A DNA stretch of 64,000 bases from Gamsiella multidivaricata (taxonomy: Eukaryota; Mortierellomycota; Mortierellomycetes; Mortierellales; Mortierellaceae): NCBI RefSeq assembly GCF_025024155.1, contig NW_026251769.1, positions 1-64,000 of the forward strand, given 5' to 3'. The translations under genes and the position numbers were made by a program. Shown in pieces: positions 22,592 through 34,748 of this stretch (the stretch's first letter is position 1; every line of letters begins with the position of its first letter). The notes under the pieces are model-generated. The model saw only the letters and a program-made list of their open reading frames with translations, was not told where the DNA came from and made no database searches.

Positions 22592-25500
22592 TTAGTCCCG
22601 CACTCCGCGTCTCTCGTGTTCGCGTCGTTCGCGTTCACGCGCACTGTTGCTGACAAGACCCATCGCTGCCAGCTCCGCCTTGTCAGAGTCTCCTCTCCGG
22701 AACCGGATCTCCTCCACCACTCCATTGTCTTTCCTTCCTGCCTCGTCTTCATCTTCCTCATCCTCCTTCTCGTCGTCTTCATGGCCATAGCCTCGTCGTC
22801 CGCTCGTGCGACCGCGATCACCCTTTTCACGCGCATTCGATCTCGCAGCCGAGGCACGTCCCTTGAACGAAACTACCTCTTCCTGACCATTATTCTCTGA
22901 GGTTTTAGTGCCTCCTCCTGCGCGCATGTTCATAACATTTTGTCTCTTCAACTCGTACTCGCGCTGTGGATCAGCCGTCTCATGTCTTGTCGACGATGCG
23001 CCAGTTAAAACTTCACGCGCATGGCGACTGCCTTGGTCTGCACTCGAATCATGTCCACGATCTCGGTGATGGCGGTGTTCGTTGCGATCCGACCGTTCAG
23101 GCCGCTCAGGATGGTGGTGGGATGACTCTCGGTCACGATCATCTCTTCGATCATCTCGTTTATCGTCACGTTTATCACTGCGTCTCTCATCGCGTCGATC
23201 GTCCCGACGGTCATATCTTCGATCGTTCCTGTCTCGGTCATGTCGTGATGAGCGCGAACGATCGTCTCGTTTGTCTCGACTGCTATCCCTACGGCGGTCA
23301 CTATCGCGATCCCGGTCTCCGTTTCTGTTATCACGGTCGCGGGTACGGTCCTTATCCCTATCCCTCTCTTTCTCCCGCTCTCTGTCTCGTCCACTATCTC
23401 GGCCTTTCTCAGGCTTACTTCTGTCCGTGCTCTTGTCCCTGCTTCTGTCTCTGCTTTCTCGGTGACGACTACGATCACGATCGCTACTGTAATCAGCTCT
23501 CTCACTTCTAGCTCTGCTGCCAGATCTGTTTCGCAGTCTGTCTGCCAAAGGTGCAGTTGGTGGCGACTCTGATCGTCCACCGCCCGAGCGGCGATCGTAC
23601 TCAAAATCAGGCCCTGGCCCCGCACGTGGTCCTGTGGGAATATCTTCGTCGTTATCATCAAACGATAGTCTAATTGTAGGCAGCACCAAGAAATCAATAG
23701 ATTAGAACCCATAAAGGTAACGAAAAAGAAAACCTGCGTACATTAATGCGTAAGTGAAATGCTCAAGTTTACCTCCTTGATGCACGCGGTCCAGTGGGGA
23801 CTAGACTCATATCGATATCATCATCAAATCGTCCATTGCCGCTCGAAACAGAGTTTCGATGACTCGGCGTCGTGATATCCTTCGTCCCTTCAACTGAAGC
23901 TGAGCGCTGTACTGGTCCATCTCCACTACCAGAGGCAACGTTTGAACCGCCCTCTGGTCGGCTGCCAGGTCGATTAGGGCCCTGGTTAAGGGTTTGCTGT
24001 TGCTGGCCGGGTCCCCTGTTGTTGGCATTGTTGGCATGATCTTGCCACCCTCCGCGACCCCGACCTCGACCGGCGCCTGGGCTATCACTAAATCCAATTC
24101 GTGGAGTGGGGAATCCAGGTCCCATTGGAGGCAGACCTGGGATACCCCTTCCCATTCCCCACATCTCTGGTCCACCTGGTCCACTTGGTACACCTGGTCC
24201 TCCTGGTCCTCCAGGCACTCCTGGTCCAGGCATACCTCCAAACTCTGGTCCAAAAGGTGGCATGAACCCTGGCATCATAAACGGAGAGACTCCGTTCGGT
24301 CCGAAGAAGGAGGGGTCCATAAAAAAATTGGGGTCCTGCATCATTTCTGGAAACGAGGCGAGATGAAACTATATGTTATAACACAAAGTTTCCCCCCTCA
24401 ATAACGACATTCGAGCTCCAATAATCAACTCACTTCTTACCATAAAATCCTGGAGGTACGCCTTCGGGGAACATCAGCGCTGGGTCCATAGGACCCATTC
24501 CACCTGGTCCGTGCATCGGCATCCGGTTTCTGTTAAAATTCTGCTGGTTGAAATTGTTGTTGTGGTGGCTGTTATAGGGCTTTTTATTCTTCCAAGACGG
24601 CTGATCTCTATCATGGTCACCACCATTGACTGGATCCTGACTGTCATTCGACATCCTTCTCTTCTGACCAGTCTCCACTACAGCTCCTCCAGTGAACGAG
24701 TCATTATCACCAATTGCCTTTGGCCCAGATGGGCTATCTTGCTGAGAGGGTCCTGATCCTGAGCCATTCGCTTCGGATTCAAGGCTGGGCGTTCCGCCAC
24801 GAGAGTTCATAGTCGCAGCGCCTCCACGGTTCTTAACCCAGTCCCGAAGGTGCTGTTCTGCACGCTGACGAAGCTCTATATTGGGAATGAGTTGATCAGG
24901 CACCAAATATTGATGACAGTTTTGGCAATTGAATGGCTCCTCGCCCTTTGGAGGCTGCACCAAGTAATTTCGAATACCTAGGTAAACCAACAAAGAGCAA
25001 AAGTAAAGTCAGTGAGCTGATTGTAAAGCAAAGAGTAATGGCGGACTACATGCCCCTATGCAACTTACATTCGTCGCAAAAGTTGGTTCCGCAACATGGG
25101 GCACGAACAGCGCTCTTCAACAGCATGCTGCAGATCGAGCACTTCATATCATCTGGCACGGGCGCTGTCGCATATGCCTCCTCCGATGTCAGCGCTGCTT
25201 TTGATTTCTCGTGAAATTTCTTCCATTCATAGCTAATAAAGAAGGGCAATTAAGTGCTGCCAATTAATGACAGGTTGTAATATGAAATCCGGTCGCAATA
25301 AGCGACAACAATAAGAGCAGCTCGACCTACTCGTTCGTGGTGGCAACAACAAGGTTTCCATCTTGCGTGACCATGACGCCCTTCTTGCTCTGCAGACTGT
25401 CACTCTCCACAGTTTTCAAAAACGAACGTGGGATTCCTGTCGTCTTTTTGATACCAATGGGTTCAAAGGACTTGTCGTTGTTAGTGGGGCAAAATTGAAT

Positions 25501-26589
25501 CCAATGCTCGCCTTTCTTGCCACATCTATAGCACACATATGTGTTGGGAGGTGGACGTTGCTGTTGCTCCATCGGCTGCCTCTGATACGGCCCTGCACTG
25601 GGACCCCCTGAGGGTCCTCCAGATCCTCCTGGTTTCTGTCCTCCTGGTGGTGGATTTCTGACGACTCCTTGAAACTTAGCAAGTGGTCGGTATGGAGCAC
25701 TAAAAGTTGCCAACAACGTAAATCGAAAGAGTATTAGGCCATTAATCCAGATCATACCATTGAAAAGCACACCAAGAGGTACATTCCTACCTAGCCATTC
25801 CTTCCTGAGTCTTGTCCCAGTAAGAGGCAGACTGTTCAAACACAAATTTCATGCGCTCCTCTTCGGTCATATGGGAGGTATCAACGGCAGGCGCTGGTGG
25901 TCCATCCTCCGCCAATAACGACGTGGTGTTTTTGTAGACCTAGCACAGGATACAAAGGTTAAAAATGGATATCGCCGTTTTGATGAATGTTGACTTGATG
26001 GAAGCAATTGCTTAAGAATACGTGACCGAAAAACACCAGCAAATGTGGTTGAAACGTCCATACCTTTGCGCCCATGAGGTCGTGGGTGCTGCTCTGCGTC
26101 GGTTTCTCAAACACATTCCTGGTCATACCTCCTCCTCGTGGGATCGGTCCTGCGCCTTCAAGGTAACGTTGAGCTCCACCCCTGCCCGGCTTGGCAGGCA
26201 CGCGGGCGACTAAGATGGAAGTATTCCTTGGGATCAATGTCGCATCGTCATAGTATTCTATATGCCATCACATTGAGGTATTATAGTAAAAAGAGGAGAC
26301 AAATATGAATACAATTGCCGCGAAAAATCAAACTGCAGCGCCCCATGGAAAATTTCGATTTGAGTGCACAAAGCAGGTGTATTATTTTATTGTTCTTGAT
26401 GATAGTGGCACCAAAACGAAGATTACCCTCTCCTGATTCTGCATGAGTGAGCTGCAAGTCGTCCGGCCCCTTGAGGCCCTTTGCAATCAGAATCTCCTTT
26501 TTCAAATCAAAGACTGAAATTGAATGACCATCGAATGTTGCCGAGTCGTAGTCCTTGGAGGACTTGAACTTGTAGTGGACCTGGGACAT
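22592..26589 (-). CDS. MPE1: Pre-mRNA 3'-end processing factor Mpe1/RBBP6 (DWNN, zinc knuckle, RING)
   Basis: Deduced join: 26589-26427, 26257-26064, 25939-25791, 25699-25331, 25232-25069, 24977-24441, 24346-23773, 23669-22592; 1075 residues with all phases consistent. Mpe1/RBBP6 is a subunit of the cleavage and polyadenylation factor. Domains in order: ubiquitin-like DWNN (MSQVHYKFKSSKDYDSATFD, residues 1-80); CCHC zinc knuckle CYRCGKKGEHWIQFC (about 210-225); RING CSICSMLL...CCGTNFCDEC...CQNC, split by an intron inside the last Cys of FCDEC. A Gly/Pro/Met-rich segment and a very long RD/RS/RE-rich tail (about 760-960) follow, far longer than in budding yeast and more like animal RBBP6. The repeat PTGPRA occurs on both sides of the last intron. 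Divergent from ARPC2. Confidence 0.9.
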
Positions 26590-26975
26590 CGCGTTTCCTT
26601 ATCCGCACTCCCTGCTATGCTAATCGAAATTAGGCCTGCTTCACTGGAAAGCCGACGGTGATGCGGTGGTGAACCTGAGATATAATTCAAGCGACGGGAT
26701 CTGGTTGACAAAGAGCTGGCCGTATAGCAAAGGGGAAGGATTGTATGAAGATGAAGACGAAAGTGAGGAGGGAGAGGAAAGACATGGAGTAAAGGTTGGT
26801 CAAAGGGACATGCCATGTGGTGGCTTTGCAGCCTGTGACGACGATGAAGGTCACTTTCCAAGAGCGTAGCAAGAACCGTTGGGCGTACCTACTACTCATC
26901 ATCTCTTGAACCAATCCCTTCCCACAAACTCCTTCTCACCATACACCGCGTAAATACACACCCCCTCGGAACACA
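26590..26975. promoter_or_regulatory. Bidirectional promoter region MPE1/ARPC2
   Basis: The only sequence between two divergent start codons (386 bp). No TATA box or known operator recognised. Confidence 0.5.
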
Positions 26976-28440
26976 ATGATTCTCCTCGACTACCACAATC
27001 GCATCATCGAGGACACCCTCAAGGCGCGCTTCAATCCGTAGGTGGACACTTTTTTCCAGGCTGGCACGAAGTGGTGACGTGACTGGCGAGCGAGGACTTA
27101 GGTGGTGAATGAGTACCCCTGAGTAACCGAATTGCTGGTAACCTCTCCCATTTACCAAGGAAAGACCAAGGACAGCATGCTAATATTGCCGCTTCTCGAT
27201 GCTCATACCTCTTGCAACGTAGTGAGAACAAACCCAAGCCAGTGGACATGAACATTGTCGACTTTGATGGCGTTTCGTACCACCTCTCAACTCTCGACGA
27301 CCAGGATACCAAGCTGAATCTCTCCATCCGCTGGAATTGCTGGCCTGAGCTCGTCCAATACGGCGCCATGGATGTGTTAAAGCGCGAGTACAGCCAATGG
27401 ATCGTTAACCCCGAGCAGGGCTACAATTTCACCCTCCAGTTCGACCTTGAAAACCTTGGCGCAGATCCTGGTATGATACGCGTTCCGCAACATTGAAGCC
27501 CCCGTCTGTGAGAAACGTCTTTTGCTGCTTTCTTAACACGCCATTGTCTGATTCTACTATCCACCATTGCAGAGGATCTGATCCGCAAAGTGTCATTATT
27601 GAAGCGCAATGCCATGGCGGCACCATTCGAGAGAGCATTTGATGCACAGGCCCTGGCTGAGAAGGAAGACACTTGGGACCCTTCAACCTCACAGCTGATG
27701 ACGATCCACTACCGTGATGGCGAGGCTATTTATGTTCAGAACCAGCAGGACAGAGTCACTGTTATTTTCTCCACATTGTTCAAGGAGGAGACCGACCGTA
27801 TCTTCGCCAAAGTCTTCCTTCAGGTACGACTTGTATTTCCGCTCTTTGTATCGTACCTATCGCTTTGTCGTACTGTTCATGGAGGATATTGATACCGACT
27901 ATTACTCTTGCTCTTGCTGTCGGTCACCAAACTTGATAGGAATTCGTGGATGCCAGAAAAAAGCCTCACCTCCAGAACGCACCACAAGTTATCTACTCTC
28001 ATCGCGAGCCCCCACTGGAGATTCGCCATGTCCCTGGCCTCCTCGACTCTGAAAGCATGGGCTACATCACATTCGGTATGGGCTTTGCAGTTGACACTTG
28101 TTTCACCAATTGATGGGCTCGACTGTTATACGTGCTTTTTTTTTTTTTTTTTAACACAATACGTTTCTTCCTATCGCTTCTACTCTTTTGCTCGATATGC
28201 ACCGCAATAGTTGTGTTCCCCCGCAACTTTGCTGCTGGAGCTGTCCGTGAGGAGACCATCTCGAGGATCCAGATCTTCCGCGACTATCTTCACTACCATA
28301 TCAAGTGCTCCAAGGCCTATATGCACTCGCGTATGAGAGCTCGTGTCTCGGACTTCCTCAAGGTCCTCAACCGCGCCAAGCCCGAGATCCAGGCATCGGA
28401 GAAGAAGCTGGCCAGCGGAAGGGCCTTCCGTCGTGTGTAG
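26976..28440 (+). CDS. ARPC2: Arp2/3 complex subunit 2 (ARPC2/Arc35)
   Basis: Deduced join: 26976-27037, 27223-27470, 27573-27823, 27940-28075, 28211-28440; 308 residues, the normal family length. ARPC2 forms the core heterodimer with ARPC4 that scaffolds the actin-nucleating Arp2/3 complex. Recognisable blocks: [19 protein letters not shown] at the start, [10 protein letters not shown], the central ITHYRDGE-type segment [56 protein letters not shown], and the C-terminal long helix [20 protein letters not shown]. Nothing is missing. The intron at 28076-28210 has a 17-nt T run followed by an acceptor at CAATAG. Confidence 0.93.
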
Positions 28441-28655
28441 GGCAAGGCTAGGGTAGATTCAATTACAATGTATGGAGGAGTGTAAATGAACCGCTTGAGG
28501 ATACCAAACGAAGTATTATGCATTGTGCCCATGCCTCAAATGAACCTTATTGGCGGTGACTGTCGCTTATCACCCCGGATAAACAAAGTGCTGGCCACCT
28601 CAGGCACGAATCAAGCACCGTTCACCTCCTTCACCCATCAAACATCAAAAACACT

Positions 28656-29455
28656 ATGAGTTCCGTTTCAAGGATAATCTTGGCCGTCCGTCCTACACTC
28701 ACATCCTCCGCAAGGACATATTCCACAGCAGTAACGTCGGAGGCATCAACAGCATCATTAGCAACAGGACACTACAAGGTCACACGAACCCGCTCTCTGA
28801 TCGGTGTGCCAAAGTCGACCATCAAAGGTAACGGCCAATTTCACGAGCAGCGAGTCAGAGTGGGCCCGGCAAAGATGGAGGATGAAATGTCGTGGGAGGA
28901 AACTATCTTTGCTTATTGAAGACCCTTTCATGGGAATGAACAGGATGCTGATCTGCTTTTCTTTTCTTTTCTTTTTTTTCCTACCCTTTCCTTTGTACGC
29001 ATACGCGGCACGGAATACGACCCTTGCTATCGGATGCTAACGCTCACTGCAACTAACCTACTCGATCAACGGATACAACGACCCACAACAACGACAAAAC
29101 TACGGGAACCATAAAACAAACGAAAAAAAAAAAAAAACGCCCTACCTCAATAACCAACAACCATAACGAAAAATGGACTGGAATCCATCCTTGTTGTTCA
29201 ACGACATTGGACACTTTCTTCTTTCTTCTTTCTTTCTTCTCTATATCAACGTAACACAACACAGTCCTCAAGTCACTCGGACTCGGCCGCAAGATTGGTC
29301 GTCCAGTCTTCCAGCCCCACGATCCCTCGGCTGCAGGAAAGATCTTGAAGGTCAAGGAATTGGTCAAGGTCGAGAATATGTCCGGACCGGTTCCTGCAGA
29401 GGGATACCAGCGCACGCGCGCTACCAAGGGCTACAAGGTTGTCGGAAAGATGTAA
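28656..29455 (+). CDS. MRPL33: Mitochondrial large-subunit ribosomal protein uL30m
   Basis: Two exons, 28656-28827 and 29265-29455, giving 120 residues. The first about 35 residues form a Ser/Thr/Arg-rich mitochondrial presequence (MSSVSRIILAVRPTLTSSAR). The L30 core follows: HYKVTRTRSLIGVPKSTIKG joined to VLKSLGLGRKIGRPVFQPHD and a final helix AGKILKVKELVKVENMSG. The order and spacing match bacterial L30 with a short fungal C-terminal extension. The intron is pyrimidine-rich (CTTT repeats at about 29220-29240) with acceptor ACACAG. Confidence 0.85.
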
Positions 29456-29798
29456 AAGTCGGGATGACATCACGGAAAACATAAGCCTGCAGGAAGCGCA
29501 TTTGGAGGGAAGGGAAGAGGAGGAGAGGAATATCGACATTGGATAGTCGCTATTAAACAGCAAAACAAAATAAAAACAGCTGGACTCGAAGCATAGGGTT
29601 AAGAACTATTGCACACAAAGGATCAAAGGACGAGGCGAAAAATTATTGTACAGATCGATTTTATTTTTTTTATTGTTGCTACAGACCGTAAGTGTGGGAG
29701 AATGGCGGTTAATGATGATGGATTTGTAGAAGAACAGAAGAGTATAAAAGCAAGCCAGGGTATCTATGGAAAATGCTCAGTAGACATTAGATGTCGGC
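29456..29798. other. Intergenic between converging genes
   Basis: Nothing recognised apart from A/T-rich stretches near 29570-29680 that suit 3' processing. Confidence 0.5.
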
Positions 29799-31760
29799 TC
29801 AAACGAGCAGATGCTCCGTCTGACTATCGACTTGTCCTAAACCCAGGTCCCCATGTTCTCTATCCGTATCGTTCCCTGTCGTATCCCTATCGAAAGCGAC
29901 GTTTTTCGTGGCAGAACTCTTGGCCTTTAATGGGCTCTCTGCAGGACTTTGGGATGATCCTGACGTGTCCTGTGCCTCCTCGTCTTCGTCTTCGTCTTCC
30001 AGCACATACACATGCTCATCGTGCTGTCCAGGTACCGAATTCGCCTTCTTTGATAGCGATTGTGATTGAACGCCTTCCCCGTTATGGTCACCGTTGCTTT
30101 GACCGCGCTCGACCTCATCCAGGTCCACCATGGCCAATCCAACGTAATCTCCGCTGCCTTGGCGGCCTCCTGATCTTGTGCGGTGACTTCCACTCGAGCT
30201 CTCGTCCTCGAAAATGGCCCCTGTCAAAGCCGCCTCATCGTATGCGACCTTCCATGCCCAGTATAAGATCCTCAGCAGGACAATCAGGAAGGGACCATTG
30301 TAGAGTATGATATCGACGAGAATCTCGAGTGGGACCAAAATCTCCTTGGTATCCCGATGAATATCGCATAGCTCCAGCAGCAAATAATGCACAGGAATAT
30401 ATAGGATAAACAGACACCACTATTTGTCGTTATAAATTAAAACGAAATGAATGTTTGAGGGACCTCGTTCGTTAACATGCGCAAAACAATAAAAAGAACC
30501 CTATTGAGACCAAAAAAAAATGATGGTACCTTGTACGCCCAAAGGTCGCGTGGAAACTTGCCAAAGAAAACAACGCCGCTTTGGGCAGGCCGTGTCACCA
30601 CATGGAACAAAAAGATCATGCCGATCGCATACCAGATTTGACTGGTCAACCAACGGACAACTTCCGAGGACCGGTCAAAAAAGAACTCTGGCTCTTTCCA
30701 TCCACGGAGCATATATAGGACATTGGATGTGAGAGTGAGGATCGTCGCTGCAATGCACACGCCTCCCATGACTCGATAATTCCTGGCGACCGGCGCTGGC
30801 AAAAGAGCTATGTAAGAACAGAGATCAAGTTGGGCAGGCTGACTGAGTCATTGCTGATGTCAAAGGGTCGTCGTATTCGTAGGCACAAGATGAAAGCTGT
30901 ACCTTTTGCAATCGATTCATATGTGATGTGCAGGCGATTACTATTATTTCAAGAAGAAAGCATGATGAAATTAGAGAGCAAGATTACGGAAACATACACC
31001 TCCATCCATGGTGGTGCATCCTTGGCCAATCAAGGGACCAACCTCTTGTGCCTGCAGTAGAGAAAGAGTCCGACCATGACCAATATATCAAAGACAGGTC
31101 CCAGAAATGAGGATATCTAGTCGATCCACGAATCAATTAAGGCGACCAAAAAAGTATCAGTACATCTGATTTTCAAGCGTCCATAGATTGATCCCATCCC
31201 ATTATGCGGGATGTCCCTTGGTGTCTGCACTATCGATGCTCCGGCCATGTCAGAAAGCGCTAGCAAGGGCATCCTTCAAAGAAAAAAAGCAGGGAGGGGA
31301 TATCGGGTATGTCGATCCTGACTAATGCTGTTGGTTCGCTCCAGATGATTCCATGTGGGGCTGAAAATTGTGAAAGCTGTCCATTGCTGTGTTGCGAGGG
31401 CATGAAAAGCAGAAGACTTACAAGGCACCCTAGTAGGATGAAAAAGACCCATCAAGAAGGGAAAGCAGATATCATATGGTTAGCAATGGAGGGATTGGGG
31501 CTTTATCACGCTGACATGTACGATCATTTGAGGGTTGCAGTCGAGAGAGAGGGAAACTCACAGATAACATAGCCGACGATCTCCCAGCGCCCCATCCGCA
31601 TCCGCAACAGGACCTGGCTCTCCATGATCAAGACTCCGATGCCGAGGAAGACACTGACGAGGGTGACATAGCTGCGCCAGTCGTCGAAGTAGGGCTTGAG
31701 AAAGGTGATGACAGCGTGAATGTGTTTCGACCAGTCATCGTAGGGCGAATTGGCATCCAT
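29799..31760 (-). CDS. Multipass membrane protein of unknown family; 5' exon structure uncertain
   Basis: Start at 31760. Exon 1 (31760-31562) encodes a soluble N-terminus and a TM helix (SYVTLVSVFLGIGVLIMES). Secure downstream exons carry TM helices around GGVCIAATILTLTSNVLYML, LTSQIWYAIGMIFLFHVV (exon ending near 30531), then WCLFILYIPVHYLLLELC and a segment ILVDIILYNGPFLIVLLRI (exon near 30420 to 29799). The cytosolic-looking tail is acidic (VLEDEDEDEEAQD) and Ser-rich, ending EHLLV. Between 31560 and 30800 two solutions fit phase: an 8-nt microexon (31429-31422) plus an exon 31051-31000, or a TM-coding exon starting near 31115. I cannot decide. The family is not recognised; five to seven TM helices are likely. 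Confidence 0.55.
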
Positions 31761-32281
31761 GGCTTCCAATGAGCAACTTTTGTATTTGTTGCTGGCTAGT
31801 CAGGATAAGGGTGAATGGGGCTGCAGTAACAGGGGCGCTGTTATATAGGAAAGAGGGTGTTATCGATGTAAGCGGGAAAGAGAAGTGCAGGAGGAGCGCA
31901 GAACTATCAAAGGACAAACATTTGAGTGTGAACAGCCTCTCCGGCCCAGGCCCAGAAAAGGGTTTGCAGGTCGCTTGCGCTTCATGTGGCGAAGACCATT
32001 ATATGTATATCTAACACGGCCACCCAGCATAAAAAGCACTATATCTTACTGGGTAAGACTGCATTTGGTCATCCATCCACGCAAAGACCACCCAGTGCCG
32101 GACTTCTTGGATTCGATGAGCAGCTCGCGCAGGCTAATTGGCGCGACATTCTTTGTTATCAACACTATCCTTTTAAGCATTCCACGGTCATCAATTGCGC
32201 AAGGAAGAAGATGGTTTATTACGTGTTTTAGGGTAGAAAAACGAGCAGAGATAGTCGAAAGGCGAAATAAAGTCGTCGCAT
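31761..32281. other. Intergenic; nothing recognised
   Basis: Separates the membrane-protein start from the stop of the secreted-protein gene on the same strand. Short ORFs on plus lack any support. Confidence 0.5.
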
Positions 32282-33335
32282 CTAGGCGGAGCAAATGGTC
32301 TTGATCTGGCTAACTTCCTTGACGGAAACATCCGCACAAGCCTGGGCACACAGACCTGCCGCGGCCTTGAAGCGCACCACGACGCTGTTGCTCACGTCCA
32401 CATCACCCGTAACATTGATCTTGACCAACCACAGGTTAATTGAGAACTTCTTAACCTCGATATCGATCGCCGCCTTGATCTTCAAGGCCAGCTTGGCCGC
32501 GATCTTGTCCGAGATCTTGGCTGAGGCCTTGGTCGTCAACTTAATCGCGTCCTTGACAATGTTCTTGGCCTGCAACTTGATGCACGCAGCATCGTTGTTG
32601 GGGCAGCGCTTGGTCACGATCGCAGCAAGGTTCGCACGCAGGTTCAACGAGAACTGGGACTTGATCTCGGCATCGACCTCGGCCTTGACAGTCTTCTTGA
32701 TCGAGGAGCGAAGAGCCGTCGACAGCTTTGTGCCCAGTCCAAAATCGACATTGATGAGACCACTATTGGACAGAGAAGCAGAATAGATCGTATAATTGTA
32801 TGAGGGGTCGTTAGTGTTTGTTCTGCGAGGTAGATGTGTACAACGAAAGAAAGAAAGAAAGAGAGAGAAAAAAAAAAAAAAAAAAAAGTGGCGCAATGCT
32901 TTTTTCAAGAGACGCGTCCTTCGTAGCCGTCTACCGATTGGTTGACGCAGCAAGGTTGCGCAAAGAGCATCGAAAACACAAGAGCCTTGATCCTCCCACT
33001 TGGACAATTGCCTCCCGAAGAGGTTAATGAATAAGGTAATCGCCACTGAACATAGACTATTCTTGAAGCCATAAGCACTTTTCTTACGTGATCTTAACGT
33101 TGAGGTCGGTCGAAATGTCCGTTGACAGGTTGGCATCGGTGCAGACATCGGCAAAGGCTTTGACAACAATATCGGAGTGCTCCTTCACCAGCAGGTCCAG
33201 GGTACCCTCGAACGCGGCACCCGCATTGGTAGTGGTATTGACGGAGCGGGCCTCGAGTCCGCTCTCGGCAGAGACGGTGCTGCACAGCATGGCAAACATG
33301 CCCAGGAAGGAGGCGAAAAAGATAGTGGTCTTCAT
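32282..33335 (-). CDS. Secreted protein of unknown function
   Basis: Two exons, 33335-33088 and 32762-32282, 242 residues. The N-terminus is a classical signal peptide (MKTTIFFASFLGMFAMLCST, cleavage likely near SAES). The mature part is helical, Ala/Lys/Asp-rich and has few aromatics: LVKEHSDIVVKAFADVCTDA, then LRANLAAIVTKRCPNNDAAC, repeated Lys-Ala-Ile patterns (KISDKIAAKLALKIKAAIDI) and a C-terminal Cys-containing end (AGLCAQACADV...KTIC). Cysteines at the two ends could pair. No catalytic motif is seen and the family is not recognised. Its upstream leader (33350-33560) is a long GGGAA/GAGG-rich (CT-rich on sense) stretch, and the intron holds a purine run with 20 A (T on sense). Confidence 0.65.
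32868..32887. repeat. Poly(A) tract with flanking GAAA repeats in the secreted-protein intron
   Basis: GAAA tetramers and GA dimers at 32844-32867 run into 20 A. On the sense strand this is a CT/T tract. Confidence 0.85.
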
Positions 33336-34748
33336 GATGACAAGCGAGAAAAGCGGTAGATGGTTATGTGCGAAGAGGAGGGAAGGGAAGGGAAGGGAAC
33401 GGAAGGAAAAGGCGGTAGGGAGATGTGAAGGGGAGCAAGGGTTTCTGAAAATGAGTGGAAGGGCGGCGAGGACTGAAGGTCTCTGCTGGCTCTGTAAAAG
33501 AGAGTGAGGGGAAGGATGAGGGGAGGAAGAGGTGAAGGGTTGACTTAGAGAAGACAAAAAAAAGATGGGAAACGCAGGTTGCCCGATACGCTTTATATTA
33601 GGAGCACTAGGGTGCCGGTCTGTAGAGGGCTCCAAAATCTTTAAGGAATGCGTGGTTTTCGCTAGGCCTCGACCACCAAAATCTCTAGTCCTCCACGCGG
33701 CCAAGACTCCCCGGAGTAATACTTATTTTGGTAGCAACTCAAAGGAGGGGACGGATTGTCAAATGCAAAAAAAGGAAAAAACAAACCGGTGAGCACTCAG
33801 GCATGTAGACGATATGTGTTATTGAGGAAAAGGAAAGCACGAGTCATCGACAAAAGACAAAAGAACAGAAGTGGGTCGTAAGTCGTGGAGCAGGCATATG
33901 TGTTTGTGTTTGAGAGCGTATTGAAAGGCTCCACCTCAGCACTCGTGTCTCTTGTCTTTTTCTCATGAGAGCCTGTTGCTGGAAGGTGATCGAGATTCCT
34001 ATGGTCGTGGCCGGTTCTCTCAGGAGCATGAATCTTTCTCCAAGGTCTAGAGTGTTTGATAGGATATGTGCATATAACTCGTTGCCTCATGGTTAAGGCA
34101 CCTGAAGAACTGAGAGAGAGATAATAGTGTCAGTTTGCGCTCCTTCAGACGTTACAGTGATAGGGCCCAATGGTTGTGGAGGCACAGAAGGCCATTCGGA
34201 GCTACTCTAGTGTAAATACGGATCATTGGTCACCTATCCATTCTCCACATAACTCAATTCATAAACAGAAGAGTCGCTCCAGAGCTCTCAACCTTGTGAT
34301 GGACAACTTACGCCTTTCTCGTCCGATTCGCTGCCTGTGTTATTTTTCTTTGTCTGGCTCATGGAAAGGCTCGAGCCACTTGCGCCTTAAAAGGAAGAGG
34401 AAAACGTGCCCGGGCATGGATGAAAGTATTTTTGGTCCGGCTTGGCTCTTCATATGCTGCGATCATGATGGTTGCACCAGTGTGTTCGTTACATGCGCAT
34501 TTTTGGATGCATGAGGGTCGCTCGCCCCCGCCCTTGCCCGTACATAGTTGACAGCGGAGATATCGGTACGTGTATAGTTGTAGTGTATGTTCAGAAGAAA
34601 TAATCATGGTTCTAGATGCTTTATGGTTTATGCTGTTAATTGTTGTACAAGATAGTGTAAAAGGGTTGGCTATATACGATAAGCAGACCTAGGAAGGCCC
34701 ACTGGGAATATGAATAAAATATACAAAAGGAAACGCCTTCTTCCTTTC
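33336..34748. other. Intergenic, 1.4 kb, no supported gene
   Basis: The first 200 bases are a polypurine leader of the upstream gene (GGGAA repeats at 33370-33400). The rest holds only short, domain-free ORFs on both strands. A tRNA-like segment was looked for around 34060-34110 and not found. Confidence 0.45.

Noticed and set aside
22966..23511. Long ORFs on the plus strand opposite the MPE1 tail
   Set aside because: Mirror images of the RD/RS repeats; the minus-strand reading is supported by domains and splicing.
34020..34110. tRNA-like sequence
   Set aside because: No matching A and B boxes or acceptor stem could be folded by eye.
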